Below, piece after piece: positions 5,528-9,522 of a stretch of DNA of 9,522 nt. The position numbers and the translations under genes are program-made. The stretch lies in assembly GCA_018715465.1 (NCBI GenBank), contig DVLN01000156.1, positions 1 to 9,522 of the forward strand. The letters are read 5' to 3'. The notes beneath the pieces are model-generated. The model saw nothing but the letters and a program-made list of their open reading frames with translations, was not told where the DNA came from and ran no database searches. The DNA comes from Candidatus Faecivivens stercorigallinarum (GTDB lineage Bacteria > Bacillota > Clostridia > Oscillospirales > Ruminococcaceae). The first letter of the stretch is position 1. Each line of letters opens with the position of its first letter.

Positions 5528-7828
5528 TTACCAGGGGCGGACGCTTGCCAGCACCTGGTTGCACAGCGCCATCACCGCTTCCTGGTTGGAGTCGTTGTAC
5601 ATGGCTCTCAGATAGACCAGCTGGCCGTCGACAAACCCCGCGGCGCTGCTGAAATTGTAGGCGTCAATCAGGTAGTCCTGGCAGAGCCATTCCACCCCGC
5701 CCAGGGACGCGGTGTACCTCGTCCCCACCGTCCCGCCAACCGCTTCGGCCGTACCGATATGGGCGTCCAGCACCTCTTCAGGCGTCGTATAGCCGTACTG
5801 TGCGGCATATCCGACTTCCACCCCACCGGCGTCCGAACTGTCGACGCCGCCAAGGCCGGCTTCCTGCGCGGCCTCGGTCGGATAGATGGCGATGAGCTCT
5901 ACCGCACTGTCCCCCATCATCGAAAGGTCTGTCTCCCACACGCTTCCCAGTGCAACCGAATTGTCGATGATGAATTTAAGCCCGATGTTTTCACTGTACC
6001 ACATGCTGTAGGTGGTCTCCGGTTCCCCATTGCTCTGGAAGCTCTGGATAATCTGATCAATCTCCTCCCTGCCTGCCCCGTCGCCCTTGGGGAAGGCACC
6101 CAGCAGGCTGTAGCAGCCAAAAGGATTGTTCCCCTGCATCGTCGCATAGATCATTTCCATCGAAACGCCGTCTGTGTCTGTCCCCTCGAAATAGATCTGA
6201 TACGCCTCCTGGCCCCCGATGCTGGCATAGCCGGAGGACAGGATGGTATAATCCGGCACTTCGAATCCTTCCATCAAGGCCGCCACAATCGCCTGCTGGT
6301 TGTCCTCCACATCTGAAAGGGAGTAGATCGGGAACCCGATATTCCAGATAAAGCTGGTCGTGACCGCACAGCCCCTGTCCTCATTCATAAAGCTGAACCC
6401 ATCCGAACTTACCACATAGTCCGCAGGGATATCAATACTGGCGTTGAGGGCACCAAGGTCCCGGGTCTGCATCTGGGCAGCAGGGGCGGACGGGCTGACG
6501 GATGAGGGTTCAGACGAAGGTTCGGACGATGGGGCCGGCATTTCACCCGAACTGCTGCTGTCCGGCGGGGTCCCGGTGCCGATATCGCCGGTGCTGATTC
6601 CCCCGGTTCCGGCCCCTCCACCACCGCCGGCCGTCGTGGTTTTCCCGCCGCCGGAGAGTGCGACAGGCAGGATGATGCACAGTGCGAGGACAGCCACCAG
6701 CCCGCCGCCGGAAATTCCGGCAATGACGGGATTGGCCTTCACCCAGGCGGTAAACCTGGCAAGGGGGCCGGATTTCGGCAGTTCCGCACCCTCCCCGCCG
6801 TATACCGTCTGGCCAAAGGAGGAAGCCTGGGTCCGCTCACTGATGCTGGCGGCGACCTGTTCCTGCACCGGGGCTTTGCCGGTCAGGGCGCGGAGGAAGG
6901 CGCCCATATTGGAGAAACGGTCTTCCGTCTTCACGGCCAGTGCCTTCAAAATTGCCTGCTCGGCATTTTTCGGGATATGGATTCCCAGTTCCGACGGCGT
7001 TTTCATGGTATCCCCGCGGATCCGCTCGACCGAATCCGGCGGCAAGACCCCGGTGATGCAGCGGTAAAGGGTGGCACCCATCGCGTAAACATCCGTCCAG
7101 GGGCCCTGGTTGCCGTGGCTGGAATACTGTTCCTCGGGGGCGTAACCGTGTTTGAGGATGACCGACACGCTCTTCCCGTCCCCCAGAGCAAACCTTGCGG
7201 CACCGAAATCCAGCAGCCGGCTTTCCCCCCGGGAGGTGATGTAGATGTTGTCCGGGCTGATATCCCGGTGCAGCAGGTTGAGTGCGTGCACCTGGATCAA
7301 TGCCTCCATGATGGGCTGGAGGATGGTCAGCGCCTGGGCGTACGGGATTTTGTCCCCCTGGTCTTTCAGATACGCCTTAAGGCTCATCCCGTCGATATAT
7401 TCCATCACAAAATAGGCGGTACTGTTTTCCTTGAAGTAATTCTGCACCGAAACAATATTGGGGGTATTTTGCAGCCTGGCAAGGATTTTTGCTTCGTCCA
7501 GAAAACGCTCCATGCCGTACTGGTAATCCTCTTCCACCCGCCCGGTGAGCGTGACATTGTACCGGTCCGCACTCCGGGTGACAATAGAGGAGGGCATATA
7601 CTCCTTGATGGCGACCTTGATTTCCAGCGTCAGGTCAAAGGCCAGATAGGTGATCCCGAAGCCGCCGACCCCCAGCACCTTCCCGAGCATATACCGCCCG
7701 TTGAGCAGCGTCCCCAGCGGCAGGGCGAGATAGGGCTGTTCCTCGTTTTCATTGAACCCGCAATGCGGGCAGATGCTGCCCGGCTCTTTTTCCTGAAAGC
7801 AGCCATAGCAAAGGCGTTCCGGATTCAT
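5528..7828 (-). CDS. Receptor Ser/Thr protein kinase, zinc-ribbon N-terminus (paralogue 1)
   Basis: A 766-residue paralogue of the next gene with the same architecture. Zinc ribbon C7xxC10 and C20xxC23; kinase domain about 44-318 with G53-V-G-G-F-G58, K75 in VAIK, glutamate in FLDEA (112), H187-R-D189-I-S-P-D-N194, D207-F-G209 and A230-P-E232; a membrane helix about 368-391; a Gly- then Ser/Pro-rich stalk 392-455 with repeated SSEP; and two extracellular beta-rich modules to the C-terminus. The frame is open for 31 more codons upstream, but those overlap the preceding gene. The chosen ATG has AGGAGG seven bases upstream (7836-7841), overlaps the preceding stop as ATGA, and gives an N-terminus (MNPERLCYGC) that aligns with the paralogue (MDLARVCYSC). 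The kinase halves are much more alike than the outer halves, so the two probably sense different signals but share cytoplasmic substrates. Confidence 0.95.
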   Translation of the reverse strand: MNPERLCYGCFQEKEPGSICPHCGFNENEEQPYLALPLGTLLNGRYMLGKVLGVGGFGITYLAFDLTLEIKVAIKEYMPSSIVTRSADRYNVTLTGRVEEDYQYGMERFLDEAKILARLQNTPNIVSVQNYFKENSTAYFVMEYIDGMSLKAYLKDQGDKIPYAQALTILQPIMEALIQVHALNLLHRDISPDNIYITSRGESRLLDFGAARFALGDGKSVSVILKHGYAPEEQYSSHGNQGPWTDVYAMGATLYRCITGVLPPDSVERIRGDTMKTPSELGIHIPKNAEQAILKALAVKTEDRFSNMGAFLRALTGKAPVQEQVAASISERTQASSFGQTVYGGEGAELPKSGPLARFTAWVKANPVIAGISGGGLVAVLALCIILPVALSGGGKTTTAGGGGGAGTGGISTGDIGTGTPPDSSSSGEMPAPSSEPSSEPSSVSPSAPAAQMQTRDLGALNASIDIPADYVVSSDGFSFMNEDRGCAVTTSFIWNIGFPIYSLSDVEDNQQAIVAALMEGFEVPDYTILSSGYASIGGQEAYQIYFEGTDTDGVSMEMIYATMQGNNPFGCYSLLGAFPKGDGAGREEIDQIIQSFQSNGEPETTYSMWYSENIGLKFIIDNSVALGSVWETDLSMMGDSAVELIAIYPTEAAQEAGLGGVDSSDAGGVEVGYAAQYGYTTPEEVLDAHIGTAEAVGGTVGTRYTASLGGVEWLCQDYLIDAYNFSSAAGFVDGQLVYLRAMYNDSNQEAVMALCNQVLASVRPW

Positions 7829-8157
7829 GCCTCCGCCTCCTCCCTTTCTGCCAGCACCCACAGATCTTCCGCAATCTGGCGCACCCGGTCCGCATGCCGC
7901 AAGACCAGTGCTTCCAGCCATTTCTGTGCGCTGCCGGCTTTTAAAAACTCGATCTGGATTTCCAAAGGCTCCACGTAAAAATCCCCGGTGTAGGCCACCG
8001 CCCCCTCGCCTGCTTTCAAAGGGGGGATTCCCGGGACCGGATGCAGCGCGCCGTCCGCGGTGAGATGGAAGACGGCCGACGGCTGCCGGCCTGCGGCATC
8101 TTCATCATCAAACGCCTGCTGAAGCCTACCGTATTTTAAACAATATCTGTCTGTCAT
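7825..8157 (-). CDS. Unknown 110-residue protein between FHA-protease and kinase
   Basis: I do not recognise the family. It is soluble, acidic at the N-terminal third (FDDEDAAGR) and ends in two amphipathic helices (about 68-110, with AQKWLEALVLRHADRVRQ and EDLWVLAEREEAEA). The middle has short strands (PSAVFHL, GAVAYTGDFYVEPLEIQIEFL). The start has AAAGGAG nine bases upstream (8167-8173), lying in the last codons of the protease gene, whose stop is six bases away. Its own TGA overlaps the kinase ATG as ATGA, so translation is probably coupled and the products made in similar amounts. That points to a direct role with the kinase or the FHA-protease, for example as an adaptor, but nothing in the sequence fixes it. 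Confidence 0.8.
   Translation of the reverse strand: MTDRYCLKYGRLQQAFDDEDAAGRQPSAVFHLTADGALHPVPGIPPLKAGEGAVAYTGDFYVEPLEIQIEFLKAGSAQKWLEALVLRHADRVRQIAEDLWVLAEREEAEA
7836..7841 (-). promoter_or_regulatory. Ribosome binding site that sets the kinase start at 7828
   Basis: AGGAGG on the minus strand, inside the last codons of the 110-residue gene and seven bases before the ATG at 7828. It rules in the internal start over the longer open frame from 7921. Confidence 0.7.
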
Positions 8158-8163
8158 ACATGG

Positions 8164-9480
8164 TTACTCCTTTGTCACAACAAACCTGTTGGCATTGTCG
8201 CACAGGTAGAAGGTGTCACCCGCCGACAGCTTTTCAGCCACATTGGCCGTCAGCTTTTTGCCGTTGCCCAGGAAGGTGCCGTAGGAGGAGCCGAGGTCGG
8301 TGATCAGGAAACAGTCTTCATTTGCGTCGTAAACCACCTGGCAGTGCCGCCCGCTGATGCCGGGCGTGTTTTTATCAAACACGATGTTGCAGGCCGCCGG
8401 ATCACGGCCGATGACGACCTTCCCTTTCAACAGGTCAAACTTCTGTCCGGCGTATTTCCCCGTCACGCCGCGCAGTACGGCAAATTTCCCTACCGGGCCG
8501 CGGCCTTTTGCCATCGGCTTTTTCTGGCCTCCGGCCCCAGCGGCGGCAAAAGCCGCCCCGCCCTTTTTCGTGCTCAGCACCAGCAGCATGACGCTGCCTG
8601 CCAGCGCAAGTACGCCGATGGGAAGGAATACAAACGCAAACCAGCCGGGCACCCAGCTGAGGCCGCCCGCCATCGTATATCCGATCCTTTCCTGATCGAG
8701 GATTTTGGTCAGCTCATCAATGATGATCGCGTAGTTCATCCCCAGCGAAAGCCCCGTCTCCGCATCAATCGCCCCGGAGGCATTGATCCCGATGACCCGG
8801 CCGTCCTCATCGACCAGCGGGCCGCCGGAGTTACCCGGCGCAATCGAGACATCCATCTGGAACGCCTCGTAGGTCGCCCAGGCGGTGCTCACCCGGTTGC
8901 TGATAATCCCCTTGGTAATGGTCACGTCGTTCAGGTCAAAGGCCGGGAGCGTCTGCCTGCTGGAAGAATCTCCGGGGTATCCCAGCGCGTAAGCGGTCTC
9001 GCTCATCTTGACCGAATCAGACGGCTGCAGGGTAAGGGCAATCCGTTTGGTCGTGGGGGTCGGCAGCTTGAGGATGGCGATATCCTTTTCCGTCTGCGGG
9101 GAATAGTAGACCACCTCCACCTGGACAAAATCATTCTCTGCGGCGGAATAGTACACCTGGACCGTGCCCGCCACGTTGTCATACGTCCTGGGGTAGGCAT
9201 ACGCTGCCTCCACCACATGCCCGTTGGTGACGATGTACTGGACCGGCTCGCCCGGTTTCCCGACCGCCCATCCGGTCCCCGTCCCGCCCAGCTGTTCGAC
9301 GGTGCCGTCCTCGTTGTATACGGTTGCCGTCGCATAGACCAGGACGACCCCCTGGCGCGCCTCATATGGTTCGATGCTGCCGCCCCCGAAGAGCCCGAAT
9401 ATGCCGAATACAAGGCCGATTATCCCGGCCACAAACAGCGCAATGGCGGCGATTTGCTTTCCGGTTGATTTTTTATCCAT
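8164..9480 (-). CDS. Membrane trypsin-like (S1C) protease with cytoplasmic FHA domain
   Basis: A 438-residue protein. A membrane helix at about 10-31 follows a lysine-rich start (MDKKSTGK), placing residues 35-275 outside. That part is a trypsin-like protease of the HtrA/S1C type with triad H88 (TNGHVV), D133 (KDIAILKL) and S218 (GNSGGP). No PDZ domain follows. A second helix at about 279-302 leads back to the cytoplasm, then a Gly/Ala/Lys linker and an FHA domain at 333-438 with G358-R359, S376-G-R-H379 and the D395-L-G-S-S-Y-G-T-F block with N406. FHA domains bind phosphothreonine, so the neighbouring kinases are the natural partner. The start is supported by GGAGG seven bases upstream (9488-9492), and the ATG overlaps the previous stop as TAATG. 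All catalytic and FHA signature residues are present. Substrate and the direction of signalling are unknown. Confidence 0.95.
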   Translation of the reverse strand: MDKKSTGKQIAAIALFVAGIIGLVFGIFGLFGGGSIEPYEARQGVVLVYATATVYNEDGTVEQLGGTGTGWAVGKPGEPVQYIVTNGHVVEAAYAYPRTYDNVAGTVQVYYSAAENDFVQVEVVYYSPQTEKDIAILKLPTPTTKRIALTLQPSDSVKMSETAYALGYPGDSSSRQTLPAFDLNDVTITKGIISNRVSTAWATYEAFQMDVSIAPGNSGGPLVDEDGRVIGINASGAIDAETGLSLGMNYAIIIDELTKILDQERIGYTMAGGLSWVPGWFAFVFLPIGVLALAGSVMLLVLSTKKGGAAFAAAGAGGQKKPMAKGRGPVGKFAVLRGVTGKYAGQKFDLLKGKVVIGRDPAACNIVFDKNTPGISGRHCQVVYDANEDCFLITDLGSSYGTFLGNGKKLTANVAEKLSAGDTFYLCDNANRFVVTKE

Positions 9481-9522
9481 TATTGTTCCTCCCCTTTGCC
9501 ATGGTATTTCAAAACAATTGCC
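9480..9522 (-). CDS. 3' end of upstream operon gene (partial; possibly PP2C phosphatase)
   Basis: On the minus strand the frame from 9521 reads AIVLKYHGKGEEQ and stops at TAA 9482-9480, which shares one base with the protease ATG (TAATG). That junction is a classic operon overlap and supports a real coding end. A hydrophobic strand (AIVLKY) followed by a short polar tail is how many PP2C-type Ser/Thr phosphatases end, and a phosphatase would be expected beside these kinases. Thirteen residues are too few for an assignment: the gene call is fair, the identity is a guess. Confidence 0.5.
   Translation of the reverse strand, partial: AIVLKYHGKGEEQ

Noticed and set aside
6440..6560. Short tandem DNA repeat in the first kinase stalk
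   Set aside because: The repeated SSEP codons reflect a low-complexity Ser/Pro linker that is also present, with different sequence, in the paralogue; no sign of a separate element.
7829..7921. 31-codon N-terminal extension of the first kinase
   Set aside because: It overlaps the 110-residue gene, is Gly-rich and low in protein character, and the internal ATG has a well spaced AGGAGG and aligns with the paralogue's start.
6977..9468. Long plus-strand open frames (6977-7978 and 8344-9468), and similar ones at 3336-4163, 4851-5615 and 5348-6316
   Set aside because: All lie opposite the kinase and FHA-protease genes, show no ribosome binding site and no recognisable motif, and are rich in His/Arg/Gly/Pro.

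Overview
The window looks like a chromosomal segment of a fairly GC-rich Firmicute, most likely a gut-type member of the Clostridia (Oscillospirales-like). This rests on strong AGGAGG-type ribosome binding sites, on zinc-ribbon Ser/Thr kinases with the HRDISPDN catalytic loop that I associate with that group, and on the degraded transposase. The taxonomic call is an inference; no rRNA or tRNA gene is present to anchor it.

Layout. Positions 1-68 hold the 3' end of an unidentified plus-strand gene. Positions 100-1626 encode a cytoplasmic serine hydrolase of the beta-lactamase/esterase fold (PF00144-like) with an extra C-terminal beta-rich region. Positions 1627-2223 carry no intact gene. They contain two near-identical palindromes (1666-1689 and 1893-1916). 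Between and including the second is a hairpin-rich segment that behaves like an independently transcribed structured RNA (about 1743-1920). After it comes a decayed IS1182-type transposase remnant (about 1920-2231).

Positions 2224-9522 are one tightly packed minus-strand operon, read from right to left. The order is: the 3' tail of a gene that could be a PP2C phosphatase (9480-9522); a membrane protein with an extracytoplasmic trypsin-like protease and a cytoplasmic FHA domain (8164-9480); an unknown 110-residue protein (7825-8157); two paralogous receptor Ser/Thr kinases (5528-7828 and 3186-5414); an unknown 99-residue protein (2861-3160); and a four-helix membrane protein with a DUF3592-like soluble part (2224-2814). 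Genes are coupled by a TAATG overlap, an ATGA overlap and short gaps. The longest gap (113 nt, between the kinases) holds a GC-rich hairpin.

Working model (inference). The kinases sense something outside the cell through twin beta-rich modules on a Ser/Pro/Gly-rich stalk and phosphorylate cytoplasmic targets. The FHA domain of the protease reads phosphothreonine, so kinase activity could control or localise an envelope protease. The gene just outside the window may supply the phosphatase. The two small proteins and the DUF3592-like protein have no recognised function and are the best candidates for new parts of the system.
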